NCBI GenBank assembly: GCA_029052085.1
Contig: JAIDJS010000248.1
Coordinates: 1 to 18,325, forward strand
Direction: 5' to 3'
DNA length: 18,325 bases
Source: Eubacterium sp.
Lineage (GTDB): Bacteria > Bacillota > Clostridia > Oscillospirales > Acutalibacteraceae
Shown here: positions 6,195 to 12,638 of the stretch, piece by piece
Position numbering within the stretch: the stretch's first letter is position 1
Layout of the letters: each line of letters opens with the position of its first letter
Notes under the pieces: generated by a model
The model's input: only the letters and a program-made list of their open reading frames with translations
Told to the model about the DNA's origin: nothing
The model's database searches: none
Translations under genes and position numbers: made by a program

Positions 6195-7604
6195 TTATTC
6201 TTTACCGTTCCAGCAATATGTACAAAGCTTATTCGGATCAATTCCGACAGATTCAATCATATCATCAAGACGATGATAACGAAGAGATGTAAAATGAAGC
6301 TTTTCACATATTCTGTTTATCATTTTCTGATACTTTTCACTATCCGGATCCGTATATTCCTGAATAACCTCATTGCTTACATTGTCGCCCTCAAATTCCT
6401 GAATAACACGGCGGGTAATCAGTTCCATTTCCGAAGTTGAACGGGAAAAATTAAGATATTTACAGCCATAAAACAACGGAGGGCAGGCAGGACGGATATG
6501 AACCTCTTTGGCACCGCTTGAATAAAGAAATTCCGTTGTTTCACGAAGCTGTGTTCCTCTGACAATAGAATCATCAATAAGAAGAAGGCTTTTGCCCTCA
6601 ATCAGATCATGGATCGGAATCAGCTTCATCTTTGCAATAAGATCTCTTTTGCTCTGATGCGTAGGCATAAATGAGCGGGGCCATGTCGGTGTATATTTAA
6701 CAAAGGGTCTTGAAAAAGGAACACCTGATTCATTTGCATAACCGATAGCATGCGCAATTCCCGAATCGGGAACACCGGCAACAATATCAGGCTTGACATT
6801 ATCTCTGCGTGCAAGAGCCTGTCCACAGTTATAGCGCATTTTTTCAACGCTGATTCCCTCATAGGATGAGGACGGATAACCATAATAAATCCAAAGGAAG
6901 GTACAGATTTTCATATCCTTACCCGGATGAACAATCGTTTTTATTCCATCGGAATTCATAACGGCAATTTCACCGGGGCCAAGTTCCTTATAATCCGCGT
7001 ACCCAAGATTAAGATAGGCAAAGCTTTCAAAGCTGAAGCAATAGCCTTCATTGCCCTTTTTACCGGCAACAATCGGGGTTCTGCCCATTTTATCCCTTGC
7101 AGCATAAATGCCCTTCGGCGTAAGAATAAGCATACTCATTGAGCCTTGGATAATTTCCTGAGCATATTGAATACCCTCAACGAAATTGTCTTTTTGATTA
7201 ATAATGGCAGCAACAAGCTCTGTTGGGTTTATTTCTCCGTTTTGCATTTCAAAAAAATGCGTGTTGGTTTTAATAATTTCATCAACTATTTCATCCGCAT
7301 TGTTGATTTTACCAACTGTTGTAATCGCAAAAGTTCCATGATGAGAACGAACCAGAATAGGCTGAGCCTCAAAATCCGAAATACAGCCGATTCCGAGAGT
7401 TCCCTTCATTGAATTCGATTCTTTTGTGAATTTCGTTCTGAACGGTGCATTTTCAATATTATGAATCGCCTTGTCAAAGCCATCCTCTTCACTGTAAACT
7501 GCCATTCCGGCACGCCTTGTACCAAGGTGGGAATGATAGTCAACACCAAAGAACAAATCAAAAACACAATCGTCTTTAGATGCTGCTGCAAAAAAACCGC
7601 CCAT
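6195..7604 (-). CDS. PurF-like amidophosphoribosyltransferase paralogue lacking the glutaminase active site
   Basis: True PurF makes phosphoribosylamine from PRPP and glutamine. Here the 469-residue protein keeps the phosphoribosyltransferase domain, with the PRPP loop LLLIDDSIVRGT (~341-351). All four iron-sulfur ligand cysteines of the Bacillus-type enzyme appear present (ICTF ~Cys234, YGCKY ~Cys381, CTYC Cys461/464). The N-terminal Ntn glutaminase is degenerate: the protein begins MGGFFA where PurF begins MCGI-G, so the Cys nucleophile is Gly. The GHVRY motif is GCISD (Arg lost) and HNGNL is TVGKI (Asn lost). The ATG at 7604 is chosen because GGAGG (7611-7615) is six bases away; an in-frame ATG at 7610 directly abuts the GGAGG. 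It may use ammonia, have a regulatory PRPP-sensing role, or be non-functional; a regular purF would be elsewhere in the genome. Confidence 0.85.
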   Translation of the reverse strand: MGGFFAAASKDDCVFDLFFGVDYHSHLGTRRAGMAVYSEEDGFDKAIHNIENAPFRTKFTKESNSMKGTLGIGCISDFEAQPILVRSHHGTFAITTVGKINNADEIVDEIIKTNTHFFEMQNGEINPTELVAAIINQKDNFVEGIQYAQEIIQGSMSMLILTPKGIYAARDKMGRTPIVAGKKGNEGYCFSFESFAYLNLGYADYKELGPGEIAVMNSDGIKTIVHPGKDMKICTFLWIYYGYPSSSYEGISVEKMRYNCGQALARRDNVKPDIVAGVPDSGIAHAIGYANESGVPFSRPFVKYTPTWPRSFMPTHQSKRDLIAKMKLIPIHDLIEGKSLLLIDDSIVRGTQLRETTEFLYSSGAKEVHIRPACPPLFYGCKYLNFSRSTSEMELITRRVIQEFEGDNVSNEVIQEYTDPDSEKYQKMINRICEKLHFTSLRYHRLDDMIESVGIDPNKLCTYCWNGKE

Positions 7605-7723
7605 AAACATCCTCCTAAAATATTTAGTTTGTTTTATTACAGGAATCTCTATCGTATTTACATCAATACCCTATCGAAAACCTTGTAACCTTTTCTCATC
7701 GTTGCTCTGCTCCGATAAAAAAT

Positions 7724-7752
7724 ATTATACCAAACGCATTTGGCTTTTTAAA
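7724..7752 (-). promoter_or_regulatory. extended -10 promoter of the PurF-like gene
   Basis: On the minus strand TGG TATAAT (extended -10, box at 7724-7729) has a weak -35 TTTAAA (7747-7752) at a 17-base spacing. The predicted start near 7717 leaves a leader of about 112 bases before the ATG. Short possible stems such as GTATT/AATAC are seen in the leader, but no riboswitch consensus or terminator is recognised. Confidence 0.6.
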
Positions 7753-7820
7753 GTGGTAAAATATAAAAATTGACAAAAAAAGAGAAATATTTTTTATGCA
7801 ACTTTAACTTTATCTCTCTG

Positions 7821-7849
7821 TTGACAAATCGGCTTGTTTAATATACTAT
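7821..7849 (+). promoter_or_regulatory. SigA promoter of the membrane protein-codBA unit
   Basis: A perfect -35 TTGACA (7821-7826) is followed after 17 bases by TACTAT (7844-7849); TATACT two bases earlier is the alternative. The start would be near 7856, 28 bases before the ATG. The 273-bp gap 7611-7883 thus holds two divergent promoters. Confidence 0.7.
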
Positions 7850-7883
7850 ATTAGATATAAATTAATCTGAGAGGATAACTAAG

Positions 7884-8330
7884 ATGAAAAAAGTTATTAA
7901 AGCCGTTCATTTCTTACTGCCGGCAATTATTTATATTGTATGCAGCCTTCTTGCCTTTCTTTGCTGGCAGGTATTCAATCAGGGTGCCGCTCCTGTTATC
8001 AGCCTGAATATTGCTCTTCTTATTATCGGAAGCCTTTCAGCAGGCTTTCTTACAATTGGAAGAGAGGGTAAAAAGGGTATGTTTTTAGCTATTGCAGCCG
8101 TTGTTGCAGGGCTTGTTTTTTGGATTATTGCATTCACATTCGATAATTCCATCTGTGCGTATATCGCAACCGTATTTTCAAGCTACTTTTTTAATATTCA
8201 GACCTGTCTTCCTATTGACGCACCTGAATACACGCTTTATTTAGGATATGCCATTTCATTTGCTGCACCTATTCTTCTGATTTTACTCGGCAGATTTATA
8301 AGAGTAAAAGCTTTAAAAAGCAAAGCTTGA
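7884..8330 (+). CDS. small four-helix membrane protein, unknown function
   Basis: I do not recognise the family. The 148-residue product has four hydrophobic segments: about residues 7-29 (FLLPAIIYIVCSLLAFLCW), 35-55 (LNIALLIIGSLSAGFL), 66-87 (FLAIAAVVAGLVFWIIAF) and 118-140 (AISFAAPILLILLGRF). Short basic loops and a basic C-terminus (RVKALKSKA) suggest an inner-membrane protein with a cytoplasmic tail. A loop of about 30 residues between helices 3 and 4 carries two cysteines. The ribosome binding site AGAGGA (7870-7875) lies eight bases before the ATG. A terminator-like hairpin separates it from codB, which begins 76 bases on with no promoter that I can see between them. A link to cytosine uptake is therefore inferred only from position. 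Confidence 0.75.
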   Translation: MKKVIKAVHFLLPAIIYIVCSLLAFLCWQVFNQGAAPVISLNIALLIIGSLSAGFLTIGREGKKGMFLAIAAVVAGLVFWIIAFTFDNSICAYIATVFSSYFFNIQTCLPIDAPEYTLYLGYAISFAAPILLILLGRFIRVKALKSKA

Positions 8331-8335
8331 TAAAT

Positions 8336-8369
8336 AAAGGCATGGTATTTTTACCGTGCCTTTATTTTT
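8336..8369 (+). terminator. terminator or attenuator between the membrane protein gene and codB
   Basis: A 12-bp stem with one T-G pair, AAAGGCATGGTA (8336-8347) and TACCGTGCCTTT (8352-8363), has a TTTT loop and the tail TATTTTTG. Since codB starts only 38 bases later without a clear promoter, partial read-through is likely. Confidence 0.8.
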
Positions 8370-8406
8370 GAAATAAAACAAATCATTTTGAAGAGGAGAT
8401 TAAACC

Positions 8407-9648
8407 ATGGAAACAACCGAAACAAAAAAACACACTGATTCCGATTATTCATTAGAAGCAGTTCCGAAATCAAACAGAAAAAAATTCTGGCCGATGTTTT
8501 TCATTATGCTTGGATTTACATTCTTTTCAGCCAGCATGTCTGTTGGCGCAAAGCTTGGAAACGGACTTGATTTCAAAGGATTTGCGCTTGCCGTTTTAAT
8601 CGGAAGCGTTATTCTCAGTGCATACACAGGAATTCTTGGCTACATCGGAAGCAAAACCGGTATGTCACTTGATTTGCTTGCACAGCGCTCCTTTGGAAAG
8701 CTCGGATCATTCCTTCCGTCTGCACTTATTACATTTACGCAGATAGGCTGGTTTGGTGTTGGCGTAGCAATGTTTGCAGTGCCTGCTGCCGAGGTTTTAA
8801 ATATCAATCCATTATGGCTCATTGCCGCAGCAGGTATATGTATGACAGCATCTGCATATTTCGGCGTAAAAGGTCTTGAAATCGTAAGCTATATTTCGGT
8901 TCCGTTAATTGCTGCCCTTGGCATTTATTCAATGGTAACAGCCACAAACGACGGCGGCGGTTTAATAGCAATCTTTGCAAAAAATTCAGGTGAGCTGAGT
9001 ATTTTTGCAGGAGTAGGACTTGTTATCGGTTCTTTCGTAAGCGGAGGTACGGCAACGCCGAACTTTACACGGTTTGCTAAATCTAATAAGATTGCTATTA
9101 TTACAACTGTTATTGCTTTCTTTATCGGAAATATTTTAATGTTTGCCTTCGGTGCAGTAGGCGGCGCATTTACCGGCAAGGACGACATTTTTTATGTTAT
9201 GATTTCACAGGGTCTTCTTGTTCCTGCACTTATCGTTTTAGGCGCAAATATCTGGACAACCAATGATAACGCACTTTATACATCAGGCTTGGGCCTTTCA
9301 AACATTACAAAAATACGCAAGCGTCCCATGGTTATTGTTGCAGGCATTATCGGAACCGTAACAGCATTATGGCTTTACAATAATTTCATTCCGTTTCTTA
9401 ATATTCTCAACGCAACGCTTCCTCCTGTCGGTGCAATTATTATGATAGATTTCTTCCTCAATAAAGAAAACTATAAGGAAGATGCTGTTGTTGCAAACAA
9501 GCTCAATATCGGATCCGTTCTCGGTGTTATCCTTGGAGCAGTAGTAGGAAATCTTGTTAAATGGGGAATTGCTTCCATAAATGCTATGGCAGCTGCCCTT
9601 GTTGTTTACTTAATATTCTTTGCAATTTCAAAGGCAAGAAAAAAATAA
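8407..9648 (+). CDS. codB: cytosine permease
   Basis: CodB is an NCS1-family symporter that brings cytosine across the cytoplasmic membrane. The 413-residue protein has about twelve membrane segments and matches the E. coli protein pattern closely: an N-terminal DYSLEAVP segment, MLGFTFFSASMSVGAKLG in the first helix, ILGYIGSKTGMSLDLLAQRSFG, and TQIGWFGVGVAMFAVP. The later GGTATPNFTRFAKS and NIWTTNDNALYTSGLGLSN segments are also characteristic of the family. Length is close to the E. coli 419. The ribosome binding site GAGGAGA precedes the ATG at 8407. It is followed after 13 bases by codA, so uptake and deamination are coupled in one unit. Confidence 0.93.
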   Translation: METTETKKHTDSDYSLEAVPKSNRKKFWPMFFIMLGFTFFSASMSVGAKLGNGLDFKGFALAVLIGSVILSAYTGILGYIGSKTGMSLDLLAQRSFGKLGSFLPSALITFTQIGWFGVGVAMFAVPAAEVLNINPLWLIAAAGICMTASAYFGVKGLEIVSYISVPLIAALGIYSMVTATNDGGGLIAIFAKNSGELSIFAGVGLVIGSFVSGGTATPNFTRFAKSNKIAIITTVIAFFIGNILMFAFGAVGGAFTGKDDIFYVMISQGLLVPALIVLGANIWTTNDNALYTSGLGLSNITKIRKRPMVIVAGIIGTVTALWLYNNFIPFLNILNATLPPVGAIIMIDFFLNKENYKEDAVVANKLNIGSVLGVILGAVVGNLVKWGIASINAMAAALVVYLIFFAISKARKK

Positions 9649-9661
9649 GAGGTAATCTGTT

Positions 9662-10897
9662 ATGTTATTCAAAAATGCTTATATAGAAAATTCCGAAAAG
9701 CTTTGTGATTTTCGTGTATTAGACGGTAAATTTGATTTAATAGGCGAAAACATTGAAGCCTTGCCGAATGAAGAGATTATTGATTTAGATGCAAAACTTG
9801 TTCTTCCTCCGTTTATAGAATCTCATGTTCATCTTGATACATGCCTTACTGCAGGCGATCCCTGCTGGAATAAATCAGGCACTCTTTTTGAGGGAATTGA
9901 ATGCTGGGGCAAACGCAAGGACAAGCTTACGAAAGCAGACATAAAAGAACGTGTTCGCAGGGTTGTCAGAATGCAGGCAGCAAACGGTGTTCAGTTTGTA
10001 CGTACTCACGTTGATGTAACAGATCCTACATTGATTGCAATGGAAACGATGCTGGAGCTTCGTGAAGAGCTTAAGGATATTATGGAAATCCAGATTGTTG
10101 CTTTTCCGCAGGATGGTATTCTCAGCTTTCCGAACGGCAAACAGCTTATGATTGATGCTGTTAAAATGGGGGCTGATGTTGTCGGCGCAATTCCACACTT
10201 TGAATTTACAAGAGAATACAGTGTTGATTCCTTAAACTTTGCATTGCAGCTTGCGGCAGATTATGACCGGCTTGTTGATGTCCACTGCGATGAAATAGAT
10301 GACGAGGCTTCCAGAGGGCTTGAAACCGTTGCTGCAAGAGCGCTTGAACTTGAGCTTTTTGATAAGGTAACTGCAAGCCATACAACGGCTATGCACTCAT
10401 ACAACAATGCCTATGTTACAAGGCTTATGAGACTCCTTAAAATGAGTAAAATAAACTTTGTTTCAAATCCGCTTGTCAATACGCATCTTCAGGGCAGAAT
10501 GGATACCTATCCGAAACGAAGGGGCATTACCCGGGTAAAAGAACTTACGGAAGCAGGAATTAATGTTTCCTTCGGTAATGATGATATATTTGACCCATGG
10601 TATCCAATGGGAACAGGCAGTATGAGGGATGCCGTTTTCCTTGGGCTTCATGTCTGTCAGCTTATGGGCTATGATGATATTATGAATTCATACAAGTTCG
10701 TTACAACCAATGCAGCAAAAACACTTAACCTCGGCGAAAGATACGGAATTAAAGAAAACAGACCGGCAAGCTTCGTTGTTCTTGATGCAAAAAATTATTA
10801 TGATGCACTGAATCATAATGCGGTTGTTTTATCCTCATATAAAAACGGCAAAAAAATTGCAGAAGGAAAACCCGCTGAAAAACAGGTATTAATATAA
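9662..10897 (+). CDS. codA: cytosine deaminase
   Basis: CodA hydrolyses cytosine to uracil and ammonia in the cytoplasm, feeding pyrimidine salvage and nitrogen supply. The 411-residue amidohydrolase is very close to E. coli CodA. All metal and catalytic residues are present at a constant offset of six from E. coli: His55 and His57 (SHVHLDT), His208 and Glu211 (VHCDEIDDE), His240 (ASHTTAMHSY) and Asp307 (FGNDDIFDPWYP). One neighbouring change is visible: E. coli has His where this protein has Asn306. The ribosome binding site AGAGG lies upstream of the ATG; the gap after codB is 13 bases. A terminator follows at once, closing the operon. An isoguanine- or other-specific variant cannot be excluded but nothing suggests it. 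Confidence 0.95.
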   Translation: MLFKNAYIENSEKLCDFRVLDGKFDLIGENIEALPNEEIIDLDAKLVLPPFIESHVHLDTCLTAGDPCWNKSGTLFEGIECWGKRKDKLTKADIKERVRRVVRMQAANGVQFVRTHVDVTDPTLIAMETMLELREELKDIMEIQIVAFPQDGILSFPNGKQLMIDAVKMGADVVGAIPHFEFTREYSVDSLNFALQLAADYDRLVDVHCDEIDDEASRGLETVAARALELELFDKVTASHTTAMHSYNNAYVTRLMRLLKMSKINFVSNPLVNTHLQGRMDTYPKRRGITRVKELTEAGINVSFGNDDIFDPWYPMGTGSMRDAVFLGLHVCQLMGYDDIMNSYKFVTTNAAKTLNLGERYGIKENRPASFVVLDAKNYYDALNHNAVVLSSYKNGKKIAEGKPAEKQVLI

Positions 10898-10912
10898 AAA
10901 ATTATGCCAATT

Positions 10913-10946
10913 AAACGGAGGAATATAAAAATTCCTCCGTTTTTAA
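10913..10946 (+). terminator. terminator of the codBA operon
   Basis: A 12-bp perfect stem AAACGGAGGAAT/ATTCCTCCGTTT (10913-10924, 10931-10942) has an ATAAAA loop and a T tail. Confidence 0.92.
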
Positions 10947-10966
10947 TAATAAAATGAAAATAACTA

Positions 10967-10994
10967 TTGCAAAATTCACAAAAATATGTAATAA
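10967..10994 (+). promoter_or_regulatory. candidate promoter of the tRNA gene
   Basis: TTGCAA (10967-10972) and TAATAA (10989-10994) are 16 bases apart, ending 18 bases before the mature 5' end of the tRNA. The boxes are imperfect. Confidence 0.45.
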
Positions 10995-11012
10995 TATTTC
11001 TGCTAAAGTTAT

Positions 11013-11089
11013 CGAGGTGTGGCTCAGTTTGGTAGAGCACCACGTTCGGGACGTGGGGGCCGCAAGTTCGAATCTTGTCACCTCGACCA
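11013..11089 (+). tRNA. tRNA-Pro(CGG), CCA encoded
   Basis: A complete 77-base cloverleaf can be folded: acceptor CGAGGTG/CACCTCG, D-arm GGCTCAGTTTGGTAGAGC, anticodon stem CCACG/CGTGG with loop TTCGGGA (anticodon CGG at 11047-11049, followed by G37 as expected for proline). The variable loop is five bases, the T-arm is GCAAG-TTCGAAT-CTTGT, the discriminator base is A and the 3' CCA is encoded. It reads the codon CCG. It stands alone between its own promoter and terminator, with phage genes beginning just beyond its 3' end, which makes it the likely phage attachment site. Confidence 0.95.
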
Positions 11090-11092
11090 AAA

Positions 11093-11120
11093 AGGACAGG
11101 TTTTTAACCTGTCCTCTTCT
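11093..11120 (+). terminator. terminator of the tRNA gene
   Basis: A perfect 10-bp stem AGGACAGGTT/AACCTGTCCT (11093-11102, 11106-11115) with a TTT loop and tail CTTCTTATTT starts four bases after the CCA. From 11121 to 11235 I see only AT-rich DNA with no gene. Confidence 0.88.
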
Positions 11121-11234
11121 TATTTCAAGAATACTGTAAACCGCATAAATACTATGTTTTTTATATTTTTTAATATCATTGCATATTTTAACAATATTAC
11201 AAAAATCTGTCGCATTGCACACTTACTGCACACT

Positions 11235-11280
11235 AAACAAAAAGCCCCTGCAACCTAAAAGCAATTAGGAAGCAGGGGCT
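11235..11280 (-). terminator. terminator of the phage late operon
   Basis: On the minus strand AGCCCCTGC and GCAGGGGCT (11272-11280, 11243-11251) form a 9-bp stem with a possible inner stem CCTAA/TTAGG. The run TTTTTGTTTA follows. It lies 33 bases after the lysin stop. Confidence 0.92.
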
Positions 11281-11312
11281 ATATCATATACTTTATTTAC
11301 TTTTTCGCAAGG

Positions 11313-12269
11313 TTACTTTACATAATTCTTACCATTATACCTTAAGCAAATCCAGCCTGAAGGGATTTGTGCCCAGATATCGGAATCGACTGTTTTGACG
11401 GACTGAATGGTTACCTTTGTGCCTGTTTTAAGCGTAGCCTTGGCAAAGGGCAGCTTTGAAGTGGCATTCTTTCTACCGTCCTTGGTAAGCTGTGATACCT
11501 TCTTCTGTGCATAGTTCGTGCCTGCACCTGTTCTTACGTTTACATTGGTTGTTAAGGTTACAACATCGCCCTTTTTGAAAGAGCTTGCTGCAGGCTTTTT
11601 TTCTGTTTTAAACGGTGTCTGGTTCTTCGGTCTGAGAATTCCATTTACGTTTGCACTTGTGAACGCCTTTGTTCTTAAGGTCATAGCTTCATGCTTACCT
11701 GCTGCGTTCTGGTCATAATATTTGAACTGACCGTTTGCCGATGGCTCTGCCACAATGAAGATATGCCCGTATGTACCGCTTGTTCGGATACCGATATCCC
11801 CTGCTTTCAGCTCTCCGTTTTTGTATTTCGGTGTGATAAATTCAAAGTTATTTTTGAGCCATGTGCTTTTGCTTCTGTCTGTCCACCAGTTCTTCGCATT
11901 GCCCCAGAAGCCTTTTTTAAGCCCAAGGCACTTATCTATATAGCAGTCAATCAAATCCACACACTGAACGCCGTACACACCGTCATAATCCGTTTTCTTG
12001 CCGAGATATTTCTTTATCCACGCTTCAAAGGTAAGAGCAGAAGCTCCGCCGAGCTGTTCAGGCTCTGCAGGCGACTGCAAATTCATAAGCGCTGCAATAC
12101 CGGCAGAGATAGAAGAAAGCGCAAGACCAATTAAAGCGGTTTTTACCATATCCCTGTCGCCTGTGAAATCCACACCGGCAATATTCATAGCCATATAGGC
12201 AAGGGCTGCCTGAATAAATGTTTTGAATACTCTTTTGGTTGTTTCTTTAGTCCATTTTATATTTTTCAT
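11313..12269 (-). CDS. holin-like/CHAP endolysin/SH3 fusion
   Basis: This 318-residue protein would lyse the host at the end of phage growth. Residues 1-65 carry two membrane segments (about 15-31, FKTFIQAALAYMAMNIAG, and 43-62, KTALIGLALSSISAGIAALM) joined by a short acidic loop, the layout of a small holin. A linker (65-80) leads to a CHAP amidase/endopeptidase domain (~80-215) with the nucleophile Cys103 in GVQCVDLIDCY and His169 in YGHIFIVAE. A C-terminal SH3-type wall-binding domain (~231-318) begins GDVVTLTTNVNVRTGAGTNY. CGGAGGAA precedes the ATG. I see no internal ribosome binding site that would give a separate lysin. The hydrophobic start could instead be a membrane anchor or signal-arrest sequence. 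The gene lies just downstream of the small cassette at 12.3-12.6 kb. Confidence 0.85.
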   Translation of the reverse strand: MKNIKWTKETTKRVFKTFIQAALAYMAMNIAGVDFTGDRDMVKTALIGLALSSISAGIAALMNLQSPAEPEQLGGASALTFEAWIKKYLGKKTDYDGVYGVQCVDLIDCYIDKCLGLKKGFWGNAKNWWTDRSKSTWLKNNFEFITPKYKNGELKAGDIGIRTSGTYGHIFIVAEPSANGQFKYYDQNAAGKHEAMTLRTKAFTSANVNGILRPKNQTPFKTEKKPAASSFKKGDVVTLTTNVNVRTGAGTNYAQKKVSQLTKDGRKNATSKLPFAKATLKTGTKVTIQSVKTVDSDIWAQIPSGWICLRYNGKNYVK

Positions 12270-12295
12270 TTTTGATTCCTCCGTAAAATTTAATA

Positions 12296-12322
12296 TAAAA
12301 AAACAGCGCCTTGCGGTGCTGT
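12296..12322 (-). terminator. left cassette terminator (ends the toxin message)
   Basis: On the minus strand ACAGC-A-CC, a GCAA tetraloop and GG-C-GCTGT form a stem with one mismatch, followed by seven T residues. It lies 112 bases after the small ORF's stop and its outer edge touches the -35 box of the facing promoter. Confidence 0.8.
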
Positions 12323-12327
12323 TGACA
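12316..12327 (+). repeat. inverted repeat, left copy (GTGCTGTTGACA)
   Basis: The 12-mer GTGCTGTTGACA recurs as its exact reverse complement at 12605-12616. Each copy contains the -35 box of a promoter pointing inward, and each is part of a hairpin that terminates transcription outward. Confidence 0.85.
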
Positions 12328-12350
12328 AATTCGGAATCATATGATAATAT
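12322..12350 (+). promoter_or_regulatory. consensus promoter of the antisense RNA
   Basis: A perfect -35 TTGACA (12322-12327), a 17-base spacer and a -10 TAATAT (12345-12350) point against the direction of all phage genes. The start is near 12357. Confidence 0.85.
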
Positions 12351-12356
12351 AAAAGC

Positions 12357-12449
12357 AGATAAAGGGCTTGTCGGATAGACGGCGATGCCCTGAATGATTA
12401 GCAGATAGCCGCTCGTTTTCTCAGGACGGGGCGGCTATTTCTGTTTTAT
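12357..12449 (+). ncRNA. putative antisense (antitoxin) RNA
   Basis: The predicted ~93-nt RNA starts seven bases after a consensus promoter. It contains a 5' stem AGGGC/GCCCT (12363-12367, 12387-12391) and ends in a hairpin ATAGCCGC/GCGGCTAT (12405-12412, 12431-12438) followed by a T-rich tail (12438-12450). It is fully complementary to the 3' untranslated part of the small ORF message and to its last codons. No ORF with a ribosome binding site is seen in it. Any read-through would be stopped by the terminator at 12612-12638. Confidence 0.7.
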
Positions 12450-12509
12450 TGCAAGTATGTAACCTATGGCAAGTATCATAAAAATAATAACAAACGCATT
12501 GGAATCCAT
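12435..12509 (-). CDS. 24-residue membrane peptide, putative type I toxin
   Basis: The ORF is only 24 codons: it begins MDSNAFVIIF, continues through a single hydrophobic segment (residues ~5-21) and ends AIKQK with a basic tail, the usual build of small pore-forming or depolarising toxins of Firmicutes prophages (holin-like/TxpA/BsrG type). The ribosome binding site AAGGGGGTG lies eight bases before the ATG, and its five G residues (12518-12522) can pair with C residues immediately upstream (12525-12530) across an AA turn, which would block translation. A consensus promoter lies upstream (12582-12610) and a facing promoter makes an antisense RNA to its 3' end. It may instead be a tiny holin of the lysis module. 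Sequence similarity to a named toxin cannot be established by eye. Confidence 0.7.
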   Translation of the reverse strand: MDSNAFVIIFMILAIGYILAIKQK

Positions 12510-12581
12510 AAGCAACACCCCCTTGGGGGGCAAGATTTCGCCGCCTACCGTATTCGATAGTTTCCTTTATCTACCATTAGA

Positions 12582-12610
12582 ATTATACATAATTCCGTTT
12601 TCTATGTCAA
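12582..12610 (-). promoter_or_regulatory. perfect consensus promoter of the small membrane peptide
   Basis: On the minus strand TTGACA (12605-12610), exactly 17 bases, and TATAAT (12582-12587) match SigA consensus at all twelve positions. The start near 12575 gives a leader of about 65 bases. Confidence 0.9.
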
Positions 12611-12616
12611 CAGCAC
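12605..12616 (-). repeat. inverted repeat, right copy
   Basis: This is the exact reverse complement of 12316-12327. It contains the -35 box of the peptide promoter and overlaps the left arm of the terminator at 12612. Confidence 0.85.
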
Positions 12617-12638
12617 TGCCCTTCGGCGGTGCTTTTTT
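12612..12638 (+). terminator. right cassette terminator (plus strand)
   Basis: A 9-bp stem with one T-G pair, AGCACTGCC (12612-12620) and GGCGGTGCT (12625-12633), with loop CTTC, is followed by six T residues on the plus strand. On the minus strand no T tract follows, so the phage late transcript should pass. The T tract overlaps the stop codon of the next phage gene. Confidence 0.82.

Noticed and set aside
7608..7610. Upstream in-frame ATG of the PurF-like gene, adding Met-Phe
   Set aside because: It directly abuts the GGAGG ribosome binding site; the ATG six bases from that site (7602-7604) is correctly spaced.
7850..7883. Purine or other riboswitch before the cytosine operon
   Set aside because: Only about 28 bases separate the predicted start from the ATG, too few for an aptamer.
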